DNA from: Planctomycetota bacterium
Lineage (GTDB): Bacteria > Planctomycetota > Phycisphaerae > Sedimentisphaerales > Anaerobacaceae
Direction: 5' to 3'
Assembly: GCA_022566315.1 (NCBI GenBank)
Contig: JADFJC010000012.1
Coordinates: 1-57,394, forward strand
DNA length: 57,394 nucleotides
Positions 16,595-27,056 of this stretch are shown piece by piece. A program made the translations under genes and the position numbers. Within the stretch, counting starts at the first letter, position 1; every line of letters starts with the position of its first letter. The notes under the pieces were generated by a model. The model saw only the letters and a list, made by a program, of their open reading frames with translations, had not been told where the DNA came from and made no database searches.

Positions 16595-19500
16595 ATGTTA
16601 GGAAGTATTTACGATCGGATTAATGACTACGGTTCGGTAAAGATTTCATTGGCCGGTCCAAATGATATTCGCAGCTGGTCTTTTGGCGAAGTACGAAAGC
16701 CCGAGACTATCAACTATCGCACATATCGGCCGGAGAAGGACGGACTGTTTTGTGAGCGAATCTTCGGGCCCGAGCGCGACTGGGAGTGTGCCTGCGGAAA
16801 GTACAAAGGTACTAAGTTTAAGGGTATAATTTGCGACCGATGCGGGGTCAAAGTTACGCATAGTCGCGTTCGAAGAAAGCGAATGGGACATATCAATTTA
16901 GCAGCACCTGTTGTGCATATATGGTTCTTCAAGGCCATACCAAATCGGCTCGGAAACCTTTTGGCAATGAAATCCGCTGACTTGGAGAAAATTATCTATT
17001 TTCAGGAATATGTCGTAACGGACCCTGGCCAAAGCCCACTGAAAACCGGACAACTGCTCAGCGAGGAAGATCACAGAGAAGCGGAAAAGAAATACGGAAG
17101 AGCGTTCAAGGCGGGAATGGGCGCCGAAGCCATCAAGGCCCTGCTGGAGAACCTCGACCTCGAAGAAGTCGGCATCCAGCTCAGGGACGCCATAGCGAAG
17201 ACAAACAGTAAGCAAAAGATAAAAGACCTCACAAAACGGCTTAAGATTATTAACCAGATCAAAAACAGTAGAAATAAAGCACAGTGGATGGTTCTTGAGG
17301 TGATACCTGTTATTCCGCCGGATTTGAGGCCGCTGGTTCTGCTCGAAAGAGATAATTTCGCTACCAGTGATTTAAATGACCTGTACAGGAGAATTATCAA
17401 TCGTAACAACCGATTAAAGAAGCTAATGGATCTGAATGCTCCCGAGGTGATTATCCGCAATGAGAAACGGATGCTTCAGCAGGCGGTGGATTCGCTGCTT
17501 GATAACGGCCGCTGCCGGCGTTCTGTTCTGGGCAGTAATAATCGACCTCTGAAATCATTAACCGATATGATTAAGGGCAAGCAGGGACGATTCCGTGAGA
17601 ACCTTCTTGGCAAGCGTGTAGATTACTCGGCTCGGTCGGTAATTGTGGTAGGCCCTAATTTAAAACTTTATCAGTGCGGTTTGCCGAAGAAAATAGCTCT
17701 CGAGCTGTATCAGCCTTTTATTATTCGCAAACTTAAACAACGTGGCCTGGCCGATACGATTAAAAGCGCCAAGAGAATGATTGAACGACGTGACGAACAG
17801 GTCTGGGATGTCCTCGAAGAAGTTATTCATCAGCATCCTGTCCTGCTCAACCGTGCGCCGACCCTTCATCGGATGGGTGTTCAGGCCTTTGAGCCGGTAC
17901 TGGTCGAAGGTAACGCTATTATGCTTCATCCGTTGGCCTGCAGAGGGTTCAATGCTGACTTCGACGGCGACCAGATGGCGGTGCATTTGCCGTTAAGTAT
18001 CGAAGCCCAGGCTGAGACGCATATTTTAATGATGACCACCTCCAATATTTTTTCACCTGCCAATGGTTCGCCGATGGTCGGACCATCACAGGATATGGTG
18101 ATGGGCAATTATTATTTGACCTATGCAGAACCTCGTGAACATGGCAAGAAAAAAGAGCTTAGGCTGTTCCGAGATATTTTTGAGGCTATTATGGCCCTGG
18201 AAATAGGCAAAATCGATTTGCAGGCAAAAATTATAGTCCGACTTGGTGATGTCAAGATCCTTGGGGATTCAGAACTGAACGATTCTACCACCGTTGAAAC
18301 AACTGCTGGAAGGTGTGTATTCAACGATATGCTTCCGGCGGGAATGCCGTTTTACAATATGACGATGTCTCAAAAGATGTTGAGCCAGGTGATTGGTGAC
18401 TGTTTCAAATTCACAGGCTCGGCCGAGACTGTGGACCTGCTCGATAGAATAAAGGACCTGGGATTCAAATATGCTACTCTTGCAGGATTGAGCTTTGGTA
18501 TTACGGACCTCAAAATACCGAAAAAGAAGATTCAGATTATTGAACAAACTGAAAAGAAGGTCAGCAAAATACGTAAGAACTACGATGACGGAGTGTTGAC
18601 AGAAGGGGAAAGGTATAATCAGGTGATAGATGCCTGGACAAAAGCGAGAGTCGATGTAACAAACGAAATGATGAAAGGACTTAAAGAGGATACTAAAGAG
18701 GACGGATCGCCGTACCTTAATCCAATCTATCTCATGAGTGATTCCGGGGCCAGAGGAAGCGTAGATCAAATTCAGCAGCTTGCAGGAATGAGAGCGCTAA
18801 TGGCAAAGCCCAGTGGAGAGATTATCGAAACGCCAATTAAGGCAAACTTCAGAGAAGGATTGACAGTGCTTGAGTACTTCAGCTCTACGCATGGAGCGCG
18901 AAAGGGACTGGCAGATACGGCACTGAAAACTGCTAATTCCGGATATCTTACAAGAAAGCTTATCGATGTCGCTCAAAATGTTTTTGTGATTGAAAGAGAC
19001 TGCCAGACATTGCAGGGAATCACAAAAAGCACTGGCAGAAAAGGTGAGCAAATCGATGTTCCATTTTCACAGCTTATTATTGGAAGAACCGCAAGAGACA
19101 ACATTCGTAATCCGATTACCGATGAAATGATTGTACGCGAGAACGAGGTCATAACAACTGAAGCCTCAGAACAGATTGAAGCTTTGGGGCTTGATGCCAT
19201 CAGAATCAGAAGCTCCCTGACCTGTGACAGTACGTTTGGGGTTTGTGCAAAGTGTTACGGATGGGATATGAGTACCGGAAAATTGGTTGAAGAAGGTTCG
19301 GCGGTTGGCATTATTGCAGCACAGTCTATCGGTGAACCCGGTACACAGTTGACGCTGCGGACGTTCCATACCGGCGGTGTCGCTGAAAGAGCTATTCTTG
19401 AGCGTGAACAGAAAGCCACACATGCAGGAAAGGTGCAGTACCGCGATATAAATGCGGTTACCCTCAAGTCCAACGTTGATGGAAAGGCAGTAACAACGAC

Positions 19501-20899
19501 AGTGGTACTGAAACGTAACGGCGAAATAGCTATTCTTGACGCAAAAGACCGGGAACTCGACAGGTTCAAGGTTCCTTATGGCGCCATTGTTTTGGTCAAG
19601 GACGGTCAGAAGATCAAAACCAGCACCTTATTATTCCAATGGGACCCACACCGCATACCGATTTTGGCGGAGGTGGCCGGGCTTATAAGCTTTGTTGATA
19701 TTATTGAGGGCGAGACAATTGGCTTTGAGGAAGAGCGAAAAGGCCAGGTTGGCAGACCCATCGTAATCGAGCATAAAGGCGATAAGCATCCGCAAATCAT
19801 TATCGAAGACGACAAGGATGGCAAGATACTTGATGTTCACTACCTGCCTGCGGGCGCCAGAATCGGGGTTAACGAGGGTCAGCATGTTCAGGCAGGCCAG
19901 TTGCTTGCTCATCAGCCCAGAGCTACTGGTGGCACTCAGGACATCACAGGTGGTTTGCCCAGAGTTACCGAAGTATTTGAAGCGCGCAAACCCAAAGACC
20001 CTGCCGCAATGGCAGAGATTAGCGGCCGGGTCGAGCTGCGAAGCGATAAACGCAAGGGCAAAATGACGATTATAATTCGCTCCGAATCCGGCATGGAAAA
20101 AGAGCACCACGTCCCGCGCGACAGACACCTTAATGTTCACACCGGTGATTTAGCGGAAGCAGGTGATGCCCTGACGGACGGCCCACTTGTGCCGCATGAT
20201 ATTCTGCGAATTAAAGGCGAAGAGGCATTGCAGAGATATTTGACAATCGAGATTCAAAATGTCTATCGTTCACAAAATGTCAATATTAACGACAAACACA
20301 TTGAAATCATCTGCTCTCAAATGATGCGAAAGATTGAAATCGAATCTGTGGGTGACAGCTCGTTTTTGCCGGGTGAGGTCGTTGATAAATTTGTGTTCAA
20401 AAAAGCGAATGAAACATTGACCAACAGCGTCAAGATTACCAATGTTGGAGATGCAACCGATTTAGAGGTTGACCAAACTATCGACAAGAAGGAGTTGGCC
20501 AGCATTAACGAAAAGATTGAATTGATTGGCGGTACCGGGGCCTCAGGCAGAAAACCAAAACCTGCAACCGCCAAGACATTGCTTTTGGGGATTACGAAGG
20601 CTTCACTGTGGTCGGAGAGCTTTATCGCCGCAGCCAGCTTCCAGGAAACAACTAAGGTCTTGACTGAGGCGTCTTTGGCTGGTAAGGTAGATGAACTTTA
20701 CGGATTGAAGGAAAACGTAATACTCGGTCACCTGATACCGGCGGGCACGGCATTCAAGCCGTATCTTGATATAAAGGTCAAGCACCTTGTGGAACCTCCG
20801 CTGCCGAAGGAATTCAAAGAGGCCAAGGAAATCAGGGAGGCCAAAGAGGTCGAGGCAAAGGCTGAAGCCGCCGTCAGGGAAGCTTTGGGAATCAATTGA
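16595..20899 (+). CDS. rpoC: DNA-directed RNA polymerase subunit beta'
   Basis: 1434 residues. The N-terminal zinc site is [11 protein letters not shown]...CDRCGV (~69-90). The catalytic magnesium loop NADFDGD is at 453-459. The second zinc cluster ([13 protein letters not shown]) is followed by the trigger-loop/bridge region ([20 protein letters not shown]). No insertion comparable to that in RpoB is seen. The C-terminus ends in a Lys/Glu/Ala-rich helix ([18 protein letters not shown]), longer than usual. Start ATG behind AAGGGG. Confidence 0.98.
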   Translation: MLGSIYDRINDYGSVKISLAGPNDIRSWSFGEVRKPETINYRTYRPEKDGLFCERIFGPERDWECACGKYKGTKFKGIICDRCGVKVTHSRVRRKRMGHINLAAPVVHIWFFKAIPNRLGNLLAMKSADLEKIIYFQEYVVTDPGQSPLKTGQLLSEEDHREAEKKYGRAFKAGMGAEAIKALLENLDLEEVGIQLRDAIAKTNSKQKIKDLTKRLKIINQIKNSRNKAQWMVLEVIPVIPPDLRPLVLLERDNFATSDLNDLYRRIINRNNRLKKLMDLNAPEVIIRNEKRMLQQAVDSLLDNGRCRRSVLGSNNRPLKSLTDMIKGKQGRFRENLLGKRVDYSARSVIVVGPNLKLYQCGLPKKIALELYQPFIIRKLKQRGLADTIKSAKRMIERRDEQVWDVLEEVIHQHPVLLNRAPTLHRMGVQAFEPVLVEGNAIMLHPLACRGFNADFDGDQMAVHLPLSIEAQAETHILMMTTSNIFSPANGSPMVGPSQDMVMGNYYLTYAEPREHGKKKELRLFRDIFEAIMALEIGKIDLQAKIIVRLGDVKILGDSELNDSTTVETTAGRCVFNDMLPAGMPFYNMTMSQKMLSQVIGDCFKFTGSAETVDLLDRIKDLGFKYATLAGLSFGITDLKIPKKKIQIIEQTEKKVSKIRKNYDDGVLTEGERYNQVIDAWTKARVDVTNEMMKGLKEDTKEDGSPYLNPIYLMSDSGARGSVDQIQQLAGMRALMAKPSGEIIETPIKANFREGLTVLEYFSSTHGARKGLADTALKTANSGYLTRKLIDVAQNVFVIERDCQTLQGITKSTGRKGEQIDVPFSQLIIGRTARDNIRNPITDEMIVRENEVITTEASEQIEALGLDAIRIRSSLTCDSTFGVCAKCYGWDMSTGKLVEEGSAVGIIAAQSIGEPGTQLTLRTFHTGGVAERAILEREQKATHAGKVQYRDINAVTLKSNVDGKAVTTTVVLKRNGEIAILDAKDRELDRFKVPYGAIVLVKDGQKIKTSTLLFQWDPHRIPILAEVAGLISFVDIIEGETIGFEEERKGQVGRPIVIEHKGDKHPQIIIEDDKDGKILDVHYLPAGARIGVNEGQHVQAGQLLAHQPRATGGTQDITGGLPRVTEVFEARKPKDPAAMAEISGRVELRSDKRKGKMTIIIRSESGMEKEHHVPRDRHLNVHTGDLAEAGDALTDGPLVPHDILRIKGEEALQRYLTIEIQNVYRSQNVNINDKHIEIICSQMMRKIEIESVGDSSFLPGEVVDKFVFKKANETLTNSVKITNVGDATDLEVDQTIDKKELASINEKIELIGGTGASGRKPKPATAKTLLLGITKASLWSESFIAAASFQETTKVLTEASLAGKVDELYGLKENVILGHLIPAGTAFKPYLDIKVKHLVEPPLPKEFKEAKEIREAKEVEAKAEAAVREALGIN

Positions 20900-21071
20900 T
20901 TCCGCCAGAAGAAAGCGGATCTGCGATATTTTTTATTGACTATTGAAGAAAAGTGGAAAGCACAAAAGACACAAAAAAAATATGGCCAAAAAGAACTTTA
21001 AATTCCAGAGAGGGTGTTGCAGTAAAAACAAGGTAGAAAACCAAATATTCCATTAGACGGGGATAAAAACG

Positions 21072-22439
21072 ATGTATAAGAAAATGCTTTTCATAGCTTT
21101 AGTTCTGTTCGGCCTGCTGTTCTCTGATATAGCGGGGCAGTGCTTTGCAGATATGTCGGCTCAATTCAAGCTGGCACACAAATATAGCAAGAACGAACAA
21201 TACGAACAGGCCGAGCAGATTTATCAACAAATTGTAACAGACTACGCTTTTCAGGCACAGAAGAATCTTGCTATTTTGTATGTAGCCTGGAATAAGCCGC
21301 CACAGGCTGATAGCGCTTTGCAGGAATTGCTTACCAAATTTTCCGGACATAAGGGCATACCCGAAGCCATCAACCAGGTAGCGGACAACTATGGTATGAA
21401 ACTAAAAAGGTACGACAAGTCCCGTCAGCTTCACCAGTATGTACTCGACCACTACCCCGGCGATGAGCAGACAATGTGGGCCCAACAAGGATTGGCATTT
21501 GCAGATATTCGTAGAGGTAATTATGCTGCCGCTGAAGCGGCTATCGAAAAATTACTTGCCAATTTTCCCAAACACAAAGGTTTGCCAAAAGCGCTTAACT
21601 CTTTGGGCAAGGACTATCGCAAGGTGGGAAAATACCAAAGAGCCCGTAAACTTCATCAATACGTTTTAGACAATCATCCTGATTTCGAGGATGCTATATT
21701 CTCACAAAGAGGAGTAATCATTTCAAGTATCGCGCTTGGTGATGATTCGCGTGCCGAGGCCGGCATCAACGAATTACTTTCGCAATTTTCCTTGAACGAG
21801 TATATAGCAAACGCGGTTTACCATGTGGCCCGCAAGCTGAACAGGAAAAATGACCAGAAGGCACAAGAGCTTTATGAATATATCAGGGATAATCATTCCG
21901 GGAACAAAGTCGCGGTTCTGGCCAGAGTAGATATCGGACAAATACAACTTCGGCAAGGTGATGATGCCGCCGCCCGGGCTATTTTTGACGGAGTGTTAGC
22001 TGATTTTTCCGGCCATTCGATTTTGCCCAAGGCGGTGCACTTAATGGCAGAAGGATATAGGGAGCAGGCCCTTTTTGAGCACAAACAATATCTCGATGCC
22101 AAAGCTGATGATCATTTTCTAAAGGCCTTGGCCGAATGGGAAAGGATAATATACGAGTTACCTGAGACTCATCGTAATACCACTGCACAGGCACACCATT
22201 TCGCGGCTGAGTGTTATCGTCGATTTGGTCAACACCAAAAGGCCATAGAACATTATCAAAAGTTAGCTGATTACCAGCCCGATTATCCATACGCCTCGCG
22301 TGCTCCGTCGATGGTACGCCTTATCAAAAGATACATTAAGAACATGGAGGAAATTTCAGAATCCGGGGCCGAACCGCCTCCGCCGTTGCCCCGCTGGCTG
22401 GGTAAGAATGTCAACTCAAACGAAGGAGGGCAAAAATGA
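21072..22439 (+). CDS. Secreted tetratricopeptide-repeat protein
   Basis: 455 residues with a classical signal peptide (hydrophobic 5-18, cleavage probably near AGQCFA-D). At least eight TPR-like hairpins follow, for example YSKNEQYEQAEQIYQQIV and RFGQHQKAIEHYQKLADYQP. A recurring unit is ARKLHQYVLDNHP. The C-terminal 25 residues are proline-rich. It resembles periplasmic TPR scaffolds of the YbgF/BamD type without being one of them. Its stop overlaps the ATG of the next gene by four bases, so it is coupled to the PKD-type protein. The cassette sits between rpoC and rpsL, normally adjacent genes of the core operon. Confidence 0.75.
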   Translation: MYKKMLFIALVLFGLLFSDIAGQCFADMSAQFKLAHKYSKNEQYEQAEQIYQQIVTDYAFQAQKNLAILYVAWNKPPQADSALQELLTKFSGHKGIPEAINQVADNYGMKLKRYDKSRQLHQYVLDHYPGDEQTMWAQQGLAFADIRRGNYAAAEAAIEKLLANFPKHKGLPKALNSLGKDYRKVGKYQRARKLHQYVLDNHPDFEDAIFSQRGVIISSIALGDDSRAEAGINELLSQFSLNEYIANAVYHVARKLNRKNDQKAQELYEYIRDNHSGNKVAVLARVDIGQIQLRQGDDAAARAIFDGVLADFSGHSILPKAVHLMAEGYREQALFEHKQYLDAKADDHFLKALAEWERIIYELPETHRNTTAQAHHFAAECYRRFGQHQKAIEHYQKLADYQPDYPYASRAPSMVRLIKRYIKNMEEISESGAEPPPPLPRWLGKNVNSNEGGQK

Positions 22440-24568
22440 ACAGACGTATCTTAACCGCTGTTTTAATTTTAGTCTCTTTATCGTTTATTGTTAGCCCTTG
22501 TTATGCTTGGAATACATTACCCATAGCTAAAATTGTTGACCCTGATAATCAGTACATATGCGTTGGGGATGCTGCGGATTTCGACGGAGTGGGTTCTGCC
22601 CCAGCCCAAACGGGCTCTTATGACCCTGACAACGGAGTACCTAATGGGGGCGGTAGGGGTATAGATACCTATGGCTGGTGGTATGGATATGGCAATTGGG
22701 ACCTTAGCTCCGGGGGAACACCATCGCATACTTACAACACCGCAGGTGTGTACTCGGTAGAACTGCATGTTTACGATGATGATGGGGGTTGGCGGTCCCA
22801 ATATTCAGACTCTTGCATGGTTTACGTCGTTGAGGTTGATGGGGTATACGAAGGCCCATGGGGGGAATATGGTGAAAGGCCTGTTTATGTATGTCCGGGT
22901 GAAACAGTACACCTCTGGGCAGAACCATATCCCGGTGATTGGGAAAATTGGCCTGATGGTGAACCAACATGGGATATTTATGACCAGCCGTTTGGAGCAG
23001 ATGCAACGATAACGGTTGATCCCGACTATGCAGATGAGGTAGATATAAGCGACCTTACACTTCCTGGGAATTATGTTATTGAGGCCTATTGCGGCGATTC
23101 GAGTGCCGACATTACAATCACCGTCGTTGAGGTAGCATCACTGCTGCCGGACGAAGGTACGGAATTTGACGACGGCGATGCTGACCCAGACACCAAGTCG
23201 TTTGCTGTTTGCATTGCCGATACGGGCGTTGTAACAGTAACCGCAACCCCTAATCCCAGTGTGTCCGAAGAAAATCTACCGGCTTGCTGGACCCTTACAG
23301 GCGGTACAGGCTCGGGCAAATTGAGCCGCACAGTTGACAGGACTACCTCTGGGATAGCAACAATCACCTGTACGGCTGGCTCTTCGTCAAAAACAACCAA
23401 GGTATATGTCGTTGAAGTACAATCGTTACTGCCGGACGAAGGCACAGAGTTTGACGACGGTGATGACGACCCGAACACAAAATCGTTTGTCGTCTGCAAA
23501 GCTGATAGCGGTGTGGTAACGGTAACAGCGACACCTAATCCTAATATTGGAGAGCCAAACCTCCCACCCTGCTGGAGCCTTACCGGCGGAACTGAGGTAA
23601 ATGATGTCGTACACACCGTCTCCAAGATAACCCCTGCGAAAACAGTAATTACTTGTACCGCGGGTTCTTCCTCAAAAACGACAACAATTTATGTTATGGA
23701 TGCAAACATATTGGAACCAAAAGGATCAAAAGACGCAAATCCGAATCCAACTGATTCGTTCCTTCAAACTGGACCATATCGGTTTGATTTTCAGTGGGTT
23801 GAATGTAATGTTCCAGGATATTACTCTAATACCATTGAGGGAGAAATCTTACCTGCATCGGTAATAAGCGACCTGAATGCTATTGATTACTTCTGGTCAG
23901 TTTCAGATGGCGAATTTGACCCTCATGACTCCGGACAACCGAAGAAAAAAACCGGTACTGCAACACCTACATACAAAGCTACCGAGATTGATAGCTCTAT
24001 TACACTTACCTTGGACCCAAATGCGTGTGGTACAATAACCAGAGAGCTTGAAACTTTTCAAGACCATCTAGCAAGAGATTATTGCAACTTTGGGACTGGG
24101 ATTAGTTGTGCTGGAAGTTGGCAGTTTACAAAATATAATGTTACCATTACAATGGGTGGTACTTGGAACTGTCATGGGTCTGTATGGCATGCATATAACG
24201 GCTCCGGTAACGGGAATTCGGGTTCTACTGTAGGGTGGTCCCCAACATCCTATCCTGACCCGAATGCAACGGATTGGACCGACATAGAAAGTGCATTAGA
24301 TAGAGGTGACGTTGTTAGTTTTTGGCATTGGATGGATGCTCCGTACTTATACTGGAGGCTAGAGCATTCTCATACTTGTAGAGGGAGCAGTTCCCAAATG
24401 TATGGAGCTAACAACGAACCCTCAGTGGATTTTGGTAGTAGCCCCCCGGCAACATGGAAATGGGATGAATGTGGCTCTGAGGAGTATTATGATGCAGTAA
24501 ATGCAGCTTCTCAGGCTGAATGGGGAATTGACTATCTAGGGCTGGTAAAAGTTCATAATAAACCTTAA
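22436..24568 (+). CDS. Secreted PKD-domain protein with two 95-residue tandem modules
   Basis: 710 residues. The signal peptide ends near SPCYA-W (residue ~24). A PKD-like beta-sandwich (~28-130) contains the typical GSYDPD and TYNTAGVYSVELHVYDDDG. Two near-identical 95-residue modules start at V231 and V326. Each opens VEV..LLPDEGTEFDDGD and closes TCTAGSSSKTT-x-YV. The C-terminal third is rich in Trp, Cys and aromatic residues (for example SGNGNSGSTVGWSP) and is not recognised. The ATG overlaps the upstream stop and follows GGAGGG. It is probably an exported surface or matrix protein. No catalytic motif is visible. Confidence 0.75.
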   Translation: MNRRILTAVLILVSLSFIVSPCYAWNTLPIAKIVDPDNQYICVGDAADFDGVGSAPAQTGSYDPDNGVPNGGGRGIDTYGWWYGYGNWDLSSGGTPSHTYNTAGVYSVELHVYDDDGGWRSQYSDSCMVYVVEVDGVYEGPWGEYGERPVYVCPGETVHLWAEPYPGDWENWPDGEPTWDIYDQPFGADATITVDPDYADEVDISDLTLPGNYVIEAYCGDSSADITITVVEVASLLPDEGTEFDDGDADPDTKSFAVCIADTGVVTVTATPNPSVSEENLPACWTLTGGTGSGKLSRTVDRTTSGIATITCTAGSSSKTTKVYVVEVQSLLPDEGTEFDDGDDDPNTKSFVVCKADSGVVTVTATPNPNIGEPNLPPCWSLTGGTEVNDVVHTVSKITPAKTVITCTAGSSSKTTTIYVMDANILEPKGSKDANPNPTDSFLQTGPYRFDFQWVECNVPGYYSNTIEGEILPASVISDLNAIDYFWSVSDGEFDPHDSGQPKKKTGTATPTYKATEIDSSITLTLDPNACGTITRELETFQDHLARDYCNFGTGISCAGSWQFTKYNVTITMGGTWNCHGSVWHAYNGSGNGNSGSTVGWSPTSYPDPNATDWTDIESALDRGDVVSFWHWMDAPYLYWRLEHSHTCRGSSSQMYGANNEPSVDFGSSPPATWKWDECGSEEYYDAVNAASQAEWGIDYLGLVKVHNKP
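23126..23695 (+). repeat. Tandem duplication of a 285-bp (95-codon) module
   Basis: Units 23126-23410 and 23411-23695 align without gaps at codon level. They are more alike in protein than in DNA, indicating an older duplication under purifying selection. Confidence 0.8.
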
Positions 24569-24584
24569 AGTGGAGATTAGTATC

Positions 24585-25628
24585 ATGAAGATTATCAATT
24601 TGTCAATCGTAAGTGTAGTGTATGTGTTAGTTATGTGCTCAAACACAATTGCAAGTGAACTGCTAGTAGAAAGGAATATGCTTGTGATCGACTGTTCTCA
24701 ATCAACAGGAAAGGTCGTAAGAGTGCAGTTTGATGAGGAAAATGTTCGATCTAAAGTCGTAATTGTAGATGCGACCAGTTTTCAATGCGCACCTGAAGGA
24801 TATTGTATCTATAGAAGCAAAATGGGGGGTTGGTACAAGGGCAATATAAAATCCCCGAAGACAATGTCCCAAATCCCTTCTTCAATAGTTCCCAAGAATG
24901 TTACTTATGCTGCTATTTCAAATGATGGGGATAAAATAGCGTGGGTTACGCACGATGGGAATAGTAGCAGTCTCGTTCTGGCCGAACTGAATACAGATAC
25001 GTTGAACATTCTTATCTCACAACAGGGTTATATTTGTGTGCCATCATGGTCACCTGATGACTCGTATATTGCTTATTATTATGGGCCGCCTAATGCAATC
25101 TCACATGATGGCTATTCTCTAATGACAGTAGAAGCCAAGGGAATTGAACCAAAAGAAAATCAGATAGCCCCCCCATCGCTTTGGACTTCATTAAGTCCCA
25201 GCAGAACAATCCCACCTCAATGGTCTCCTGATGGTACTATGATTTTTTTTGAAGGACGGTATGACGACAAGGAGCCATGGATGCTTGGATATCTTGTTGG
25301 CGTTAATGGTGAGAATTTGAGAAAGTTTATGGGTGGCACTTGGAGCCAGGATAGTAAACGGGTTTTTACGATAAAGACCACAGGTAATTCGGGTTTTTGG
25401 TCTAGACGTTCTCTGGGTGTTATTGACATGGCGTCGGAAGAGAAAGAAGTGGAAGATTTGCAAATAACTTTACCTAAAAAATCTTTCAATTATAAATGGG
25501 CCGATGACGGCAACAATGTAGTATTTTCAACACTCGATAACAAATTTTACCTTTTCGACACGCGTACAAATAGGCAAAGGAAAATTCTTGAATGTGATAG
25601 CTCCTGCATAGTCTATTGGCTAAATTGA
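24585..25628 (+). CDS. Secreted beta-propeller protein (WD40/TolB-like repeats)
   Basis: 347 residues from the ATG at 24585, nine bases after GTGGAG; the GTG at 24570 is less likely. An N-terminal signal peptide (hydrophobic 7-20) is followed by PD40-type blades: AISNDGDKIAWVTHDG, PSWSPDDSYIAYYYG, PQWSPDGTMIFFEG, KWADDGNNVVFST. Such propellers usually bind protein partners. It follows the PKD gene by 16 bases and closes the three-gene secreted cassette. Cysteines are more frequent than in TolB, suggesting disulfides. Exact function unknown. Confidence 0.75.
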   Translation: MKIINLSIVSVVYVLVMCSNTIASELLVERNMLVIDCSQSTGKVVRVQFDEENVRSKVVIVDATSFQCAPEGYCIYRSKMGGWYKGNIKSPKTMSQIPSSIVPKNVTYAAISNDGDKIAWVTHDGNSSSLVLAELNTDTLNILISQQGYICVPSWSPDDSYIAYYYGPPNAISHDGYSLMTVEAKGIEPKENQIAPPSLWTSLSPSRTIPPQWSPDGTMIFFEGRYDDKEPWMLGYLVGVNGENLRKFMGGTWSQDSKRVFTIKTTGNSGFWSRRSLGVIDMASEEKEVEDLQITLPKKSFNYKWADDGNNVVFSTLDNKFYLFDTRTNRQRKILECDSSCIVYWLN

Positions 25629-25798
25629 ACTGATTAACAATGATGAAACTGTTAAAGTATACAGTGTTCTTAGGGAAATTCGGGAAAGTCAACTATTAAG
25701 GATGAAAAGGCAAGTAGTTGTGGCAAATAGTGTTTTTAAAGAATCCACGGTTTTTTCTGTGCTGTTTAAACAAGAATCGAAAATTGGAAATAAGAATT

Positions 25799-26170
25799 AT
25801 GCCAACTATAAATCAGTTAGTTAGACGTCCTCGGGCGAAATCGAAGGGTCACAAGCGAGTATCCGATATTAGCGGTTGTCCTCAGAAAAGAGGTGTGTGC
25901 CTGATAGTAAGGACCCAGACGCCCAAGAAGCCGAACTCGGCTTTGCGGAAAATTGCCCGTATCCGGCTGACCAACGGCAAAGAAGTTACCGCTTACATAC
26001 CGGGCATCGACCACAATCTTCAGGAGCACAGCACGGTTATTATTCGCGGAGGGCGAGTCAGGGACCTGCCGGGAGTGCGGTATCATATCGTTCGTGGTGT
26101 CCTTGACTGTGCCGGTGTGGCTAATCGAAAACAAGGCAGAAGTAAATATGGTACAAAAAAGGCAAAATAG
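25799..26170 (+). CDS. rpsL: 30S ribosomal protein S12 (uS12)
   Basis: 123 residues. It guards decoding accuracy at the A site. The [10 protein letters not shown] loop (streptomycin-site Lys wild type) and the [12 protein letters not shown] loop with the commonly methylthiolated Asp are intact. The ATG at 25799 follows GGAAA; the frame is open 27 codons further upstream, but that part is spacer. Downstream lies a 150-bp hairpin spacer before rpsG. Confidence 0.98.
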   Translation: MPTINQLVRRPRAKSKGHKRVSDISGCPQKRGVCLIVRTQTPKKPNSALRKIARIRLTNGKEVTAYIPGIDHNLQEHSTVIIRGGRVRDLPGVRYHIVRGVLDCAGVANRKQGRSKYGTKKAK

Positions 26171-26323
26171 TTAAAAGAGTAAATCCTAAATCCTAATCTC
26201 TAAGCACTAAACAAATTCAAATTACCAAAACAGTAAGTTTTGAAAATTTGAACATTTGAATTTTGGATTTGTTTAGTATTTCGGATTTAGATATTAGGAT
26301 TTATACGAGGTACGAGGAAAATA
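26171..26323 (+). repeat. Large quasi-palindromic spacer rpsL–rpsG
   Basis: The left arm (26180-26223) contains TAAATCCTAAATCCTAATC and ACTAAACAAATTCAAATT. The right arm (26254-26304) contains the inverted words AATTTGG-type GGATTTGTTTAGTATTTCG and TTAGATATTAGGATTTA. It is an imperfect hairpin of ~45 bp per arm that ends at TACGAGGAAAATAATG, the rpsG start. Confidence 0.8.
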
Positions 26324-26797
26324 ATGGCTAAAAAATTTACCGCTTCAAGCCAACAATTAAAGCCGGACCCGAAATATAACAGCAAGCTGGTCTCCAAGTT
26401 TGTGAACTGTTTGATGTGGGGCGGCAAGAAAAGCACTGCCCAGAAAGTTTTTTATGATGCTATGAACATCATTGGCAAAAATGTCAAAGACGTTGAGGCC
26501 CTTGAGGTATTCGAGAAGGCGATAAACAACGTAAAGCCGTTATTAGAAGTTCGCAGCAAGCGTATCGGCGGAGCGAGTTATCAGGTTCCGATGCAGGTAA
26601 ATATCAGGCGCCAGCAGACGCTTGCTTTCAGGTGGATATTGACTTCAGCCAGGGGCAAAAAGGGGAAACCTATGCGCGAGCGTCTGGCTTCTGAATTAAT
26701 AGACGCTTATAACGCACGCGGTAGCGCAATGACCACCCGGGAGAATATCCACAGAATGGCAGAGGCAAATAAGGCCTTTGCGCATTTTGCCTGGTAA
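26324..26797 (+). CDS. rpsG: 30S ribosomal protein S7 (uS7)
   Basis: 157 residues, normal. It nucleates assembly of the 30S head. Conserved segments are [15 protein letters not shown], the QVPMQV beta-hairpin and the C-terminal helix [19 protein letters not shown]. The start has the site TACGAGG, delivered by the spacer repeat. It is followed by a strong intrinsic terminator, so fusA is probably transcribed at least partly on its own. Confidence 0.98.
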   Translation: MAKKFTASSQQLKPDPKYNSKLVSKFVNCLMWGGKKSTAQKVFYDAMNIIGKNVKDVEALEVFEKAINNVKPLLEVRSKRIGGASYQVPMQVNIRRQQTLAFRWILTSARGKKGKPMRERLASELIDAYNARGSAMTTRENIHRMAEANKAFAHFAW

Positions 26798-26811
26798 GAA
26801 TTGTCGTTTGT

Positions 26812-26855
26812 AACTGCCACGGTATGTTTGTAAAAATAACCGTGGCAGTTTTTTT
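26812..26855 (+). terminator. Rho-independent terminator after rpsG
   Basis: AACTGCCACGGT (26812-26823) pairs perfectly over 12 bp with ACCGTGGCAGTT (26839-26850), followed by a T run to 26855. It is the cleanest terminator in the core region. Confidence 0.9.
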
Positions 26856-26918
26856 GTATCGTGAAGGAAGATAGTCTAATCGCAATAAAAACGCGTTTTG
26901 GAAGTCAGGTGCTCTTTT

Positions 26919-27029
26919 GTCATTCTGAACGTTAGCGAAGAATCTGGTTGACGAAGAGTCCCGATGTATCGGGATTCACTTCGCTGCGCGGAAAAAAGTC
27001 CTCGAACGAAGCGAAGGGTTCAGAATGAC
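26919..27029. repeat. MITE-like dispersed element with 12-bp terminal inverted repeats
   Basis: GTCATTCTGAAC (26919-26930) and GTTCAGAATGAC (27018-27029) are perfect terminal inverted repeats of a 111-bp element. An inner hairpin TCCCGAT-GT-ATCGGGA is followed by CGAAGCGAAGG-type words. Related halves lie near 1928-2003. The CATTCTGAGCGAAGCGAAGAATC repeat type is widespread in environmental bacterial genomes, from memory. The copy sits between the rpsG terminator and fusA. Confidence 0.75.
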
Positions 27030-27056
27030 ATGGGGTTGTAAGACGAGATATGAATT

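Noticed and set aside
22436-24568. Enzymatic function for the PKD protein
   Set aside because: Trp/Cys-rich C-terminus suggested a hydrolase, but no catalytic motif could be named.
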